Part shown: one piece after another, positions 1-12,135 of the stretch
How the letters are laid out: each line of letters starts with the position of its first letter
Numbering within the stretch: the stretch's first letter is position 1
NCBI RefSeq assembly: GCF_918797505.1
Contig: NC_092797.1
Coordinates: 44,428,157 to 44,492,156, forward strand
DNA: 64,000 nt
Direction: 5' to 3'
DNA from: Bemisia tabaci
Taxonomy: Eukaryota > Arthropoda > Insecta > Hemiptera > Aleyrodidae
Program-made: the position numbers and the translations under genes
The notes under the pieces: model-generated
Databases searched by the model: none
Told to the model about the DNA's origin: nothing
The model's input: only the letters and a program-made list of their open reading frames with translations

Positions 1-1307
1 AAACCTCGCCTATGCTCTCTCTACCACACAAGAAAATCAATTTACGTCCAAATGTTAGCTAATTGAACTTATAATCACATGCGCTATAATTAGTATTCAA
101 AAGAAGAGACATTTGTATTTGAGATTACTACTGGCAACATTGATCTCCAAGTCACCATCTCGTTACCAATTTGCCAATCGCCAGAAATATCTGCTCAACC
201 GTATAGCCGTGCTCTTGCCCCCTTTTAATGTTTTGACGTCATTATTTCGCGTGTTGCATTTCCACTGCCAGATTAACACTCCTTCTTTCCTGGAAAGAAC
301 GGTGACCTCCAGTCAACTTCCTTTGACTTCATCCGTTGGGAATTTGAGTGTGTCATACAACCTTTTTAACAGTCACACTAAAATTCTGTTGCGATAATTT
401 GAGCAAAGTTTTCTCGTACAATGTATTTAAAAATTTCTCGCTTTAACCTTCAAGATATTCACAATATGACAGTAACCTCAACGTCTCAGCAGCAAAGGCA
501 TAACAGAAACTGTCGGTTTAGTTGTTTGTCTGTCCTTATTCCGGTTATCTTTGGAGTGACCACAAGCACATAAAAACGGTCCCGAATACGAGAGTAGCGA
601 AATGGGCATTATCGATGCGATGCTGATGCAATTCAGCCACAATTTTATACTTGGGCGTGGGATGTTCTACTGAGGTCTGGATCTAACCGAAGATATTCTT
701 TATTCGTATGCAATGAGATTACTTTACTACATGGATAAATTATAAGGCCTTGTTTTCAGCAAAGAAGAAACTAAAGGTGCATTTGGAAAGGGGGGGGGGT
801 TGAAATTATTAAACTTAAGACTTTCTGATGATTTTTACGGGAATAATTGATGGATTTTTGACTTTACTCATATACAGGGTGTCACATACATGACGGTCGA
901 CGGATGAAGGATCTTTTGTGCCAAAATAAAAAATTGAAACGAGATTCTACTGCCTAAAGAAATGTTATGTAATCATTTCCGAGCAAGAAAATTCCAGACC
1001 AAACCAAAAATATGGTTTAAAATTTGCAATATAAGATCCGAAGTTTTTTTTAAAAATGCTTATTTTTACTCGGTCACCCATGGGGCCAAAACTTGTTGGT
1101 CAATGGTTCCTAATTTCGAACTTTTTAGTACAAAGATGAAATTATCTACCCGTCACTTTTATTTTAGGGACCAGAGAATTATCTCGTGGAAAAATCACGT
1201 TCTTATTTGAAATAAAAAACTCAATATGAAAGAAAAAAATAACTCACTTTAAAAACATGCCTTCATCACTTCTTTACCGCTTTCGACTGTGCTTCGCTGC
1301 GCTACCG
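1..1307. other. Unassigned AT-rich sequence with one dispersed repeat
   Basis: Bases 1-105 resemble 18595-18700: both contain CAAGAAAATCAATTTA, a TAATCACATGC motif and ATTCAAAAGAA. A TACAGGGTGTCACATAC motif at 873 looks like a lone mariner-type end. Short ORFs here show no coding character. Confidence 0.3.
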
Positions 1308-1862
1308 CACAGTAGATCGAGTCAATGAGAGGTCGGACATGAAATTTTTTACTAAAACCGTAAAATTTCATGTTTATTTCGTCACACTTTAAATTTTAAG
1401 GGATGCTCCTTGAAGAAAATTTCACGAGGAAACTAATGGGACCACTTTTAGAACTTCAAAGTCTTGTATAAACGGAGTTATAAGGGTTTGAGGTTTCCAA
1501 AGTTTGTCCGACGTCTCCTATCGACTCGATCCACTTAGAGTCCATTTATACTGAGAGTCAAGACAATGTGAATCCATTTCTGATTGGTTCCCGTATTTTA
1601 GGCCTTCACAGTGTCACAAACGAGAATAAAGATTACATTTTTGCCGATTGCAAAGATTATAATCTGGAATGGACCAGGGAATTATGGGTTCGGCAAGGAA
1701 TAAACGGAATGAGAGAAGGAACGGAGAAAGGAATTTGAGAATGGGCCGATCAAAGATTACGAAAAACGTTCAATTTCTGTAATCTTTATTCCTGTTTGTG
1801 ACTCCATGGGGGGTGTTGTCTTGACTCTCAGTATAAAGGGACTCTAGATCCACTGTGTACCG
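1308..1862. repeat. Family E element interrupted by a family D element
   Basis: The left end GCACAGTAGATCGAGTCAAT and the right end GACTCGATCCACTGTG are inverted. Family D is inserted in the right end with an 8-bp duplication (GATCCACT). The body matches the copies at 14968 and 45349, e.g. the GGAGTTATAAG and TTCACGAGGA segments. Confidence 0.6.
1536..1846. repeat. Family D MITE, copy 1 (311 bp)
   Basis: Terminal inverted repeats TAGAGTCC..TTATACTGAGAGTCAAGACAA are flanked by an exact 8-bp duplication GATCCACT (1528-1535 and 1847-1854). The body contains GGGTTCGGCAAGGAA and GGCCGATCAAAG, shared with three other copies. The 8-bp duplication fits hAT-like insertion; no transposase is present. 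Confidence 0.8.
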
Positions 1863-1929
1863 TAACGACAAACCTGAAGTGGCCAGGAGAAAGATCTCCG
1901 AGGGAAAAGCCATAGCAATTTCGTCCCGT

Positions 1930-2280
1930 GTTGCGATGTGCGCGGCTGCGGATACGAACCTTGAACTAGGATTTAAATGCGGTGACAACTAGGGCAAGAT
2001 TTTGTAAGAGGCTCCCGCCGCCTGGTGTCCGGCCGTAATCTGCCGCGGCGGGCGAGCCTACATGCCCACCTTGGATCCAAAGAGCTGTCAACAAAGCGCC
2101 AAAACGCCCGGACGCCACTTCTTGGGGCGGAATGGCGGAGATTGCATGCAAATCGCCGGCGATTGGTGCAATTTTTTAACCCTGCGAGGCGCCAAGCGAA
2201 AACGCGGATCGCCGCGCCGCCGGTAACGGTAGCGTTTGGCTCCTGGGTGTGGTGCACGCGTATCGACGTTGCAAAGTTTG
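1930..2280. other. GC/CpG-rich island, function unknown
   Basis: A patch far more GC-rich than its surroundings, with many CpGs. It is open on both strands, but the peptides look random. Similar islands recur in the window (11820-11995, 18240-18580, 19020-19340, 21640-21910, 45000-45350, 52440-52820). Confidence 0.4.
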
Positions 2281-2379
2281 CAAAAGAGCAAAATTGAGTT
2301 CTCGGAATTAAAACTGATCATAAGACTTTTGAACATAGTTTTTTCATCAAATAATGATACAAATATTTTAATCAATGGG

Positions 2380-2740
2380 CCGGTTGTGCTGGTAACAGAA
2401 CGATGCTAATTAATGGTAAATAGTGCTTGATTCTTGTAGACTAGCGAAAAATAAGAAGATCTGACCAAGCAGCAACTTTCCACGTTCTATATTAACCGAG
2501 ATATCGTCCTTTGAAAAGCCAGGTTTTTGACGTCATCCACCGCGGTAGTGCATAACGGTATATGTACTACCGCGGTGGATGACGTCATAATCAAGTTCTT
2601 CAAGGCACGATATCTCGGTTAATATTCAACCTAGAAAGTTGCTGATTGGACAGATATTATTTTTAGTTGATCTCCAAGAATAAAGCATCAAAAAACGATC
2701 TTGTGACCAGCGCAACTGACTCATTAATCAATTAATATTG
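2380..2740. repeat. Foldback element with an inner near-perfect palindrome
   Basis: The core 2527-2591 has arms reading TGACGTCATCCACCGCGGTAGT and its complement around a short spacer. Outer arms include TTAACCGAGATATCG / CGATATCTCGGTTAA (2492-2626) and looser pairing further out. A degenerate relative follows at about 2990-3045 and 3300-3420. Confidence 0.6.
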
Positions 2741-2839
2741 AACACTTTTATTCAAAGAGAACGTAGCTATTACATACTAACAATTTTTTCTGCCACCTTG
2801 GTTTTATCCGTGTTTTGGGTCGATCACTCACTCACTACA

Positions 2840-2985
2840 AATGGACAGCATTTCGCAGTAAGAAACTACTCTTTCTGGCTTTCCATAAAAGTATCTCTCT
2901 GCATAGGGACTCTAATGGCACATGCGTTGTTTTCAAAATGAGCCAGAACTGATAGTCTCTCATTACAAAATGTGAATCAAATGTT
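2840..2985. repeat. Diverged family B element
   Basis: It shares the GCATAGGGACTCTAATGGCACATGC core and the paired CTTTCTGGCTTTC / GAGCCAGAACTG region with the family B copies at 14.7 and 41.1 kb, but its ends are degraded. Confidence 0.45.
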
Positions 2986-3047
2986 GTGCATGTGTTACTG
3001 GTTGAGATGACTGATCTGCTATGCAACAGCGCGGTGGATGATGCCAT

Positions 3048-3253
3048 CACAGGAAAAAAAGTTAGGTAGCATTTACCACACTCTGGTTAAAAAACGGCAC
3101 AACCAGACAATATGGTAACTTCCACGATAATTATTGTCACTGTAAGGAAAAATCTTGTTATTTTCACGATAATTTTGATGAAAATTACCAAACTCTCTGG
3201 TTGGGCCGTTCACGAACCAAAATATGGTAAATGCTACCTAATTTTTTTCCGTG
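3048..3253. repeat. Family Q MITE (about 206 bp)
   Basis: Inverted ends CACAGGAAAAAAAGTTAGGT and ACCTAATTTTTTTCCGTG pair over about 28 bp, including GTAGCATTTACCA. The TGGTTG/CAACCA inner arms also pair. It has the CAC-G-A(n) terminus seen in families F, G, H, I, J and K. Confidence 0.65.
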
Positions 3254-3256
3254 TAA

Positions 3257-4140
3257 ACCGTGATTTTTGAAGCGTAATATCTCTGCTGATACCTATTGTA
3301 TGTAGATGCTTAGTGTTTGGATGAATTTTTGTTTTTCGCAGATCTATAATCTAAAATATCCAGAAAAGATCTTGTAACAAGCGTATCTGACGCATTAAAT
3401 GCAAATTTGTTCGATTCACTGACTACGTGACTCACGTAGCTCCTGGGTGGGAGTAAAATTCAAGTTAAAAATTCATATTTTGCAGTTATTTTCTCATTGT
3501 GGGTAATCACGTGGACGACTGTTTATTTCTTGGCAAAATCTGGTGACGTTGGTTATGAGTGGCGCTGTGAATAATTTCGCGGGTGTAACCGGCCGGTGAG
3601 TGAGATACCTTGTGGAAATCCCTAATCCTCCGCACACACAATCGAATTCAGCTCTGAATAGAGGAGGCATGAATCGGACCACTACGCATGGCCAAAGAAC
3701 CTGGGTTTGCTTCATTCGTTGACCTCTTTATGACTCCGGATCTGAATAATCTTAAGCCTACTACGGTGTTGCATCAATTTATTCCTTTGCGGATGGATTG
3801 TTTCGGCATGTCGCCTCCTCTCATGCCTTGCTACAGTTTCAAGCCGACCTGTTGAAAACTCTAAGGCGCTCACACGAGGCTCAAAAAGTATGAGAGAAGC
3901 AAAGTTTTGGCTAGTTTCAGAAATGCCGTTTGAAATGCCCAATATATATCGTCGCCTACCTGGCATAAGGGCGTAATTACGCTTTACAATGAGCCCTGTC
4001 ATCCATACAACTCCAAGCTTTTCCGGGCTCATCTCAATGTGCAGGTACGCCCTTATGTCAGCCAAGCTCGATATATGCACAAGAATAGCACCATAATGAT
4101 GGCTAAAGAACAAAACCGAGTATCTTAATTGTCGTGTTTC
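3257..4140. other. Unassigned stretch with a 143-codon minus-strand ORF
   Basis: The minus ORF at 3712-4143 is long for this base composition, but I recognise no domain, and its start region runs into a family C remnant. I do not call it a gene. Confidence 0.25.
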
Positions 4141-4350
4141 CAAATCTTCGCTCCTAATTTATCTTTCCCAAGAGGAACAAGTCACCTGTGATCCTGTATT
4201 ACTTGAATTTTTTACAGAATATTCCACGAACAGAGAAGATAGGTCAAGCGAGTTTTAAAAAAATTACGCTGACTAGTTTTCCGAGGAAAAAATGAAGTAT
4301 GACTAGAAGTCTACAACGTCACAAACAGAGGTGCATGGTTTCACACTATT
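4140..4350. repeat. Degenerate family C element
   Basis: It carries the family C blocks in order: CCAAATCTTCGCTCCTA, an ACAGAATATTCC block, GCTGACTAGTTTTCCGAGGA and GAAGTCTACAACGTCACAAA. The left end is degraded. Confidence 0.45.
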
Positions 4351-4375
4351 TTGCCATTGATAAATTCTGCTGGTA

Positions 4376-4713
4376 CACGGAGAAAAAAACTTCGTGCGTG
4401 GGACCCGAAGTTTATAGGTCGTATGTATCTCTGAAGTTTTCAGATTGAGCATCTGAACACTTTAGGTCTAGCTTTCGAGGTTCGGATCACACATCTGAAA
4501 CTTCAGTTCTTACATCTGAAGTACTTCGGTTATCACATCCGAAAAACTTCGGCTCTCACATCTGAAGTATTTCAGATGTAAGAACTGAAGTTTCAGATGT
4601 GTGATCTAAACCTCGACAGCTAGATCTAAAGTGTTCAGATGCTCAATCTGAAAACTTCAGAGATCCATATGACCTAAACTTCGGGTCCCACGCACGATGT
4701 TTTTTTCTCTGTG
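4376..4713. repeat. Family K foldback MITE (338 bp) with TA duplication
   Basis: The ends CACGGAGAAAAAAACTTCG and the complementary CGATGTTTTTTTCTCTGTG are flanked by TA on both sides (4374-4375, 4714-4715). The arms run most of the length, so it can fold into one long hairpin. Inside are four variants of a CACATCTGAAGTACTTCGG-like motif. A truncated relative starts at 20016. Confidence 0.75.
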
Positions 4714-4715
4714 TA

Positions 4716-5907
4716 CGAGAGAGTTCGACTAAAGTCGAGGAAGATCTCGTAGTCAACGGAATTTTTTTCAAATTATCTGCACAGCTCGAAAAATTCATCA
4801 ACACCCGCATAATCATCCGCATAAAATACACTTGAGATGTGCGTTTTTCCGAAGTATCCGAAATATATACTGTTATTTAAAAATAGAAGTCTAGTGGTGT
4901 AAGATTATCAACAAAACTAACTACCCAGAATTACATACGTGAATGGGCCAAAATTTGAAATTTTATTGAAGTCTTTGCAAAAGAGGCTACTCTATTTCCT
5001 TAGATATCCGCAGCTAATCCGAATTGTCTTCCATTTTTTTTCAAGATCCGCGGAATATTCCGCAATTCGCAGGACTTCAAATTCTACGCATTGCACAGTG
5101 CATACTGAACTCAGCTAAAAAATATCTTACCCAGGATTCCTAAGCCTCAGTCCGAACTCGATATTTAAAACTAACTTAATGCATAAAAATTGGCCGCGAA
5201 AAAAACCTGTAAAAAGAGCGTCCCATCGAATCGTGTTCACTTACGAGTCACCCTATTATACTGCGTAACTTTTGCGGTGCAGTAGTTTCGTTTTTAAAGA
5301 GATCTAGTGTGAGGAAAACGGGTGGGCGTGACCATAGAAATGAAAAGCCACACATTAACGGCAGTGTCATGAGCACACTCTCCAGATGCACAGCGACTGA
5401 GGGGAGCGAAATATTTTTGCGAAAAAAATGTCGTCCTGCCATGCATTAGTCCCTCCCCATCTGTCTGGGCACCCATCTAATAATTTAAGTGTCGCGAAAT
5501 GCTAAGAATAGAAAGTAAAGGATGTTAAGATTGCTCGAAGTTTATTGCACGCTAAAAATAGCCGCGATAAAAATGCGAAGCATTGTCTGTTGCGTGACGC
5601 CTTTGGTAATTGTTGTAGCAGCACTCAACTTCCTTGAGCGTAAAAATGTTTAGCATTTTTCATAGATTATGCAACATTGTTAGATTTAGGAGTCTGTTTT
5701 TTTACGATAGTTACATGGCAAGTTGCGGCATAGCATGCTGAGGGAATGCGTATGATTTATGGGAGAGTAACCATCAATACAGTACGAGATTTACCACGAG
5801 ATGACAGCAATCTTCCAAATTTTGTAACTTAATACATATTCGTCATAAAGTTATTAAATTGTTTTTAAAAATGAAACAGTTTCGTGAATTTGCTCCTCAT
5901 ATTTGCT
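4716..5907. other. Unassigned AT-rich stretch
   Basis: No exon, RNA gene or repeat recognised. Short ORFs (e.g. minus strand near 5250-5470) look random. Confidence 0.3.
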
Positions 5908-6144
5908 CGTGTTAAAGAAAAGGGTTATACAAGCGTGCAAAATTTTTCTTCGATCAAAAATTAATTGTTCAGGAATGTTACAAATATTTTTCTTAAAAGA
6001 TGTTGATACATTACACCAAATTGCAAAATACGATTCCCGCTACTTTCGAAAAAAAATATTAACAAGTGTTCCAGAAAATCCGTTTTATCAGAGGAAATTT
6101 GGCTACGTTCGAGGTTTTACGCGATTTTCTCCACGACGGCAGAG
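5908..6144. repeat. Old family A MITE, degenerate
   Basis: The right end (AGAGGAAATTTGGCTACGTT, then a diverged stretch and CACGACGGCAG) matches family A. The left end CGTGTTAAAGAAAAGGGTTAT is a weak match to CCGTGCTAAGGAAGAACGCC. Confidence 0.45.
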
Positions 6145-6970
6145 GAATGCATTTTACACGATAGATATACACTGAGAAATGTTAAATTTGATCGGAAAGT
6201 ATAGAGCTTGTTAGTGATGTAAACTAAGAATATTTAGATAACTCTAGTTATTGCTCAGAGTTTTGATGAAAACAATAAAATGACCTTGCAGAAAAGTGCA
6301 AACATTTTTTGCAAGATCCGGGATGATTTACAGGGAAGAGATGAATCATTTGCAATAACATTTAATCCGAGTTTGTCAAGTGGTCTCTTGAAAACGCAGA
6401 GCAGCTTGATACATATTCCCCTGCTTCAACTAATTTTTCGCCCAATCCAACACGTTTCGCGTTCCATGAGAATTACTCGTCACATAAATCCATAGATTTG
6501 ACGTGACTTTATAAGTTCTCATCTTTTTAGGATGGGCGAAGAATTCAGAACATCTCTTAACTGCCTTCTCGACACTATAGAAGGAACTGTCTAGAGGTCA
6601 GGGCGTCTTCGTAGAAAAGACAGGTGCAAGAAGTAATGAAATAGGGAGACGTGAAAGAAGAGGTTTTGAGTCTCGCAGAATATGCGAAGAGTTTCGAATC
6701 ACGCGGAGATTTTGAAATACGCATTGCGCTATGACATGTGACGGAGGGCCTTTTCAAAATCTGTGGACAGCTTTAAATATTTGGCGTGCATGCTTGGGAG
6801 CACGTTCAGTTTAACTTCAAATTCCAAAGGATTCCCATATTTTATCCGCCTGTCGGTAGATTTATCATACGTTAGATGATCCAACCTAAGATATGTTGCA
6901 TTCTAGTGCAAGTCCTTTTTTCTTCTTGGTGCTCTCTTTTTCTTTCTTACTATATTCTAGTCTATTCTTC
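6145..6970. other. Unassigned stretch
   Basis: AT-rich, no recognisable feature. Confidence 0.3.
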
Positions 6971-7547
6971 CTCCGTGCTAAGAAAGAACGTCGTATAAGC
7001 CTTTAAACTTGGCCAACTGGCAGCTTTTAACTTGGCCTTTGGTGAATGCAAATTTTCAGGGAAATCTGTGACTATTTTTCTTCCCATTTTTTAGAGTATT
7101 TCATTCGCAATGGAGAATTTGCAGGTGTATGAAAATTTGTGAGTTCCATGTTTAAAATGAAATTTTTAATAAAAATGAGCACGAGGATATTCTTGGTTTC
7201 TAAATTGAACAGTTATCGGAGGAAAAATGACAGAATAACTTAATTTGCCAGAATACATGTGCCTAAGTGGAAATTGCCGCCAGATGACGTCACAAAGCGG
7301 CACATTTTCTCATTTTTAAGTCTATTTTTCTCAGTTTCCCATTTCAGAAAAAAAATGATGACAAATACTGCATTATGTACTCTAAGATGAAGCAATACAA
7401 TTTTTGTGTGCAAATTCTCCATTACGTCTAAGTTATCTGACAATTTCAAGAGAAAATTTGAAAAACTCTCCCTAAAAAGAAAAGTTCTATAGGAGGAAGC
7501 TTGGCAACTCTCACATGTTCATAAGGCATTTTTCCTCGGCGCGGTAG
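6971..7547. repeat. Family A MITE with nested family U insertion
   Basis: Left end CCGTGCTAAGAAAGAACG and right end GGCAACTCTCACATGTTCAT then CGCGGTAG. At 577 bp it is about twice normal length because a 311-bp element sits at its CGCAAT site. Confidence 0.6.
7111..7421. repeat. Family U element nested in family A
   Basis: Inverted ends TGGAGAATTTGCA / TGCAAATTCTCCA. The body contains GCCGCCAGATGACGTCAC and AAGTCTATTTTT, shared with the second copy split across 24069-25733. Confidence 0.6.
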
Positions 7548-8480
7548 TATTGCTCTAACTTCTTCTTGTTGACACAAAATTAGTTTCTACTTTCCTACAC
7601 ATTCGTTTGAGTCTCCTAGCTTGAGATACCACACGCTATACTCAAACTTCACTCCTCCCGTAACGGTTGATTTGAATCGACATCTTCCCGCGATGAATAC
7701 TTTACGATTAGGAAATAAATTATTTTATATTCACAATCTGTCAACGCTGCCTATTATTCACCACAAACTATCTCGTGCCTCATCATCGCTTCGATTAGTT
7801 TGAGTGACGCGTTTTGGGAGAAGTATTTTCAGGTTCGGGCAAAATTATAGCCACCGCAGACCACGAGGAATGTGAATATGTCATAAGGAAAGTTGCCGAA
7901 TGGAGCAAAAATTCGACAATTTGTCTGTTATCATTGAACGGGGAAAAAACAGAATCTTGTTTCAGTCTGGCAGCTCTCAAACGCGGCCTCGTGCTCTTTG
8001 GGTGTCGTTAAAACGACGACGAAATATTTTTGGTCGCGTTCAAGGACGGTTCTTGAACCAAATGAGATCAGCTAATTTGCGGGAAAAGTGAGCGTCTCAA
8101 GTGCGGCTGAATCGTCTCGTATCCGTCTATGATGCATCACGTTGCCTCGATTTTTTTTCATCTGTGACGTCACCGACTGAGTTTTCCTCCTGCCTGAGTT
8201 TCTCTTGCTCTTTGAAGCAAGGTGGAAACTATCAGAATCAGAGGTTGGTTGCGAGAGTATTAAGGTGCCTTTCTACGTTTAAACTGGGGGATTGTAGGGG
8301 CTCATTGATCATCCTAAGCTTAGCTGACCACAAAACGGCTGAAAATGGCAGAAAAAGCTTCTTTACATGCAACTTCCAGTTTAAATTTGGAGAAGAGCCT
8401 TTTTTGATACCATCAACTGTACAACTAAACGGTGACATCGAAGCGTATCGTAGGATTGAAAAGTGGAAGGAAACTTGAAA
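7548..8480. other. Unassigned stretch with weak plus-strand ORFs
   Basis: Overlapping plus ORFs (7814-8011, 8101-8478) are somewhat GC-richer than the surroundings, but I recognise no domain and see no coherent exon chain. They may be relics. Confidence 0.25.
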
Positions 8481-8485
8481 TCTTC

Positions 8486-8890
8486 TGATAAATTTCTTAT
8501 TTTACTTATTTTCTTCTTTTTTCTGTTTTTCCTTCATCTCCTTTCTCCTCTTTTATATTTCTCATCCAATTCATCTCATTTACCTTAAAAATCCTCTACC
8601 TACTATTTTGCTGTTCCGCCTTCTTTTTTCGTCTTCTCCTCTCTTCCTCTTTCACTCATCTTCCTTCATTTCCTTCATTTTCCCTTCTCTCTTTACCTAC
8701 TGTATGTCTCTTTCCCCTTCTTTTCTCCTCAGTCGCCTCCTTTCCCGTTCTCTTCTTCATCTCCTTCCTCTGTTCTTCTCTCTTTTCCCCTTTTTTCTCC
8801 TGTTCCTCCTCCATTTTCTCTTCCTCTTCCTTCTTAACCTTACTATCCCATCTCTTCCTCATCCTTACCTCCTATTATCCCTTTTTGCTT
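8486..8890. repeat. Polypyrimidine (CT-rich) tract
   Basis: About 400 bp of almost pure C/T on the plus strand, built from CTTCC/TCTCC-like units. It creates spurious Ser/Leu/Phe-rich ORFs. Confidence 0.75.
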
Positions 8891-9332
8891 ATTAGCCACA
8901 CCACCTCCCAAAATACGATTGTATCGGTTCTTTATTTTTTGTTTTTGTTTGTTTTTCAATAAAGAAAGGAACTCCCGTCAAAATCTCAAATCTCATTTTC
9001 CTTAACGCAAGTTCACGCAAGTTTTTCTCTCGAAAAATTGGTTTTCCCGCGAGTAGTTACATTAAAACATGGATATTCTCTAATAAAAATTCTAATTTTG
9101 AGCGGTCGAACGGTGGCGTGAATAATTTGGAATACCATTACGATGGACCGCGCGTCTGAGTCACTAACGGCGGGCGATTGGGTGGACGAATTGCGGTGTC
9201 CAGACGCGGCGATTCAATCATCAAATTTCTCGCGATAGTCAAAGAATTTCAAAGCTCAAAGGCTGACCTCGCCGCGGGGGCGAAATTCCTTCGGCGCACA
9301 CTGGACCGGTCCATCATAGAAGTCGAACAATA

Positions 9333-9537
9333 TTTGGAAACTTTAAAAGCTTATAACTCCGTCATTACAAGAGTTTGATGTCTTTAAAGTGTTCCCATTT
9401 GTGTTTTTGTAAAATTTTCTGTGAGGAGCAGCCCTTAATATTTAAAATTTGACAAACTGAACATCAAAATTTGCAATTAATTTTAGCTGATTTCATGTCC
9501 GACTTTTTCTATTAGCTCGTTTCACTGTGCGACAGTG
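9333..9537. repeat. Family E element (reverse orientation)
   Basis: It contains AAAGCTTATAACTCCG, GAACATCAAAATTTGCA and ATTTCATGTCCGACTTT leading to TTTCACTGTGCG, colinear with the other family E copies. Confidence 0.5.
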
Positions 9538-9587
9538 CTCGCGTGTAAAACGCCATGGGTGCGGCCGCCAGAGCTCTGCCCCAATAT

Positions 9588-9752
9588 CAGTGGCGTGGCT
9601 TACTTTGCGATTAATCGATTGTTATGCCATTTAAACCTATGGAAAAGGATCGATAAAGAGGGTGTTCGCAGCGAACACCTTATTAATCGATTCTTTACCG
9701 TAGGTTTAAATGGCATAACAATCGATAAATCGCAATTCACGCCACGCCACTG
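9588..9752. repeat. Family M palindromic element (165 bp)
   Basis: Arms CAGTGGCGTGGC / GCCACGCCACTG, then TCGATTGTTATGCCATTTAAACC and its complement, fold around GGTGTTCGCAGCGAACACC. Fragments recur near 12600-12690, 36895-37000, 21960-22060, 23610-23735 and 61526-61600. Confidence 0.7.
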
Positions 9753-11820
9753 CCCAATATATCCTTCTTAATACACATACTTTGAAGCAGATAACTGGCA
9801 CGAATCATGACCACGCTCACGTTATCGCGGCCTCTCGACTAATTGTAAGCGTGCGAGCATCTCTGAAATTTTCTGAAGCCGTGAGCATTGGAGACTGTGA
9901 CTTGTTTTAAATCTTGAGGAGAATTTGGCAGTTATGCTGTTTGAGATAAAACTATTTCAATATGAATGAGCAGGAAACCCTTTTTTCCGTTTTTACAGTT
10001 TTTTTAGTGCTAAAAAAAAGACGTGTTACATCAAAGAAGACTTGCCAGAATCATTGTAATCACGTCAAACGCCGGTTAATTTTTGCTCATGTTTTTTTTT
10101 TTTTTTTTAAACAATTTTTAAGTGTTCCCTTCATAAATTAGTGAAAATTCACAGCAAGTTTCACTGTTTTTTTGCAAGTTTTACTGTAGGTTTATAAATT
10201 TCTAGTCATGGTTAGGTCTGGGAACCATTTTTTTTTTTTTTTTGTAAGGTAATTTTTTTTGTTTTGTACGGTTTCTTTGTAAGGTATATCATTCTTATTG
10301 AGATAAATAAAAAAAAATTTGAGGTATCCTTATCGAGTCCTTGAACTTCGAAAAGTGGAGAAGGAGTTTGCATAACGTCCCATCAAGAATGATGACGTAT
10401 CCTTTTGGCATTGTTCCCGCAGCGAGATGCGCAACCGTATGGCTGAAAAAGTTCCGTAAAGCTGTCAGCAGATTCGGGCAGGAAAGTTTTACAACTGGCC
10501 CGGAGGGCATGTGAAAGTAATTAGGCATGTTCGCATAAGTTACTGATACTTTATCAACCACTCAGGAATTCAGCCATGCGCTCAGCTGGATGGACCATGG
10601 ACGGTGGACCTACCGATATTTCATTTTGAGAAAGTTGAGCTACCCGCCTTCGGGGGAGGGGGGAGGGAGGTCTGAGGATTCAGCCTCACAGCTTTGATCT
10701 TACAATCTCCACCTACACTGCCACAGCCTGAAGATGGCAGAGCTGTCAAATTTCTGCTAGGACTGATTGATATACTCCCGCAGTCCTTCAACAAAACAAA
10801 AAGATTATGGTTTGATGGAATCGTGCCTCACACAGGGATTGAGGATCATTAATTTACGACAAATGGGACGATTAATTTGAATACCACGTTTTTAAGTCTA
10901 ATACTGATGGAGATTCAACGCTTCAAAAATAATAAAAATGACGTCATCCGATGCTGTTTTTTATGTTTATTTAATTCTCAAAATGTTCAATCGGTTATAA
11001 CTGCCTCTACTGGTTGGTGCAATGTGTTAAATGTTAATAACGTATATTCTAGTAATGAATATAGCCAAAATAATATTTCAATGTACTATTTCCCTCACTT
11101 TCATTATAAATACACCGAATACAATCGGTAGACGTTCTTTGATTGTCACTGAACGACAAAACAAAGATAGGACATACTGTAAAAACAAAGATAGGGCATA
11201 TCGTGAAACTTGCTCACAATAGTGATGATTTTTGTAGTTTGGCAACTGAGCTTTTAATTAAAAGACGGACCCTGGGGAGGGGGGAGGGATCGCAGGGTGG
11301 TGCCTCTTCCTCGTTCAAAGTGACTGCATCCGCCAATGTTAAACGATGATCGGCGTTACTAGAGTTCGTCGAGGTTTAATCTTTATCTCCAATCAAAACT
11401 TCTTAAAGTAGGTTTTTTTTTTCATCAGTGTGGGCGAAATTTTGTCTTGCAGCTCTCGGAGCCGTCAGAACTTAGCTCTTCTCGGAAAGTTCTCCAAAGG
11501 TTTTTTTTTGCACCGAATCGTCAGATGTGAAGGTAGCTCATATGCAGTTGAGACCGAACTTTCTCCAAGCCTGTAGATAAAAATCACTTTTTTCAACATC
11601 CCGATTCCTAACCGGTAAATAATCAACTTAAAAAGCTCCGATCCGGCAGCACGGTAAGCTGCGCATGTCAGTAACTTCACCTGTCAATAGGCTATTTTTA
11701 ACGAGAATTGTTCAGCCCGGTTGCCTAATTTAAAGATGATCCGAGACTTGTACATTGAGTTCGTAGGCATTTCGATCAAGTGCCGACTTGACATGGACGC
11801 TTTCCGATCTGCGGAAGCGC
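9753..11820. other. Unassigned AT-rich stretch with T-runs and G-runs
   Basis: Poly-T runs at about 10089-10108, 10229-10243 and 10253-10260. Two GGGGAGGGGGGAGGG-type runs at 10645-10662 and 11273-11289. No gene recognised. Confidence 0.35.
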
Positions 11821-11995
11821 AGGACCGGAGGTTGAATGGCTCGCCCAGGCCCCTGGAGATTCCAGGTTCGACAACCCGCCGGCCAGCTCCCGTCCTTTCG
11901 ATCTCGTGTCTTCACTAGCGGATCGTGTTTTGCTGTGTCACCTTCACCTCCTTCCTGTTGCCGCGAGAATGCTTTTCCGGCCGCCGACACCGAGT
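11820..11995. other. GC-rich island, function unknown
   Basis: Short GC-rich patch, open on both strands, with no recognisable peptide. Confidence 0.3.
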
Positions 11996-12135
11996 CTTTG
12001 ATTAGAGGTTTGGATAAAGCGTCGACGGGAAGGTATCATTACGTAAACGTGATCTATTCGATCAAAACATTTTTAATGATCCTGTAGCCCACATTTTAAG
12101 CCTTTGCCGGATTTCGCGTATCCTTGGCCTTTTAA

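Noticed and set aside
3712..4143. A defence, toxin or enzyme gene in the left 39 kb
   Set aside because: No ORF there shows a recognisable domain or a coherent exon chain.
8608..8895. Membrane-protein-like Leu/Ser/Phe ORF
   Set aside because: Pure CT-tract artefact; the opposite strand gives a Lys/Glu/Arg ORF.
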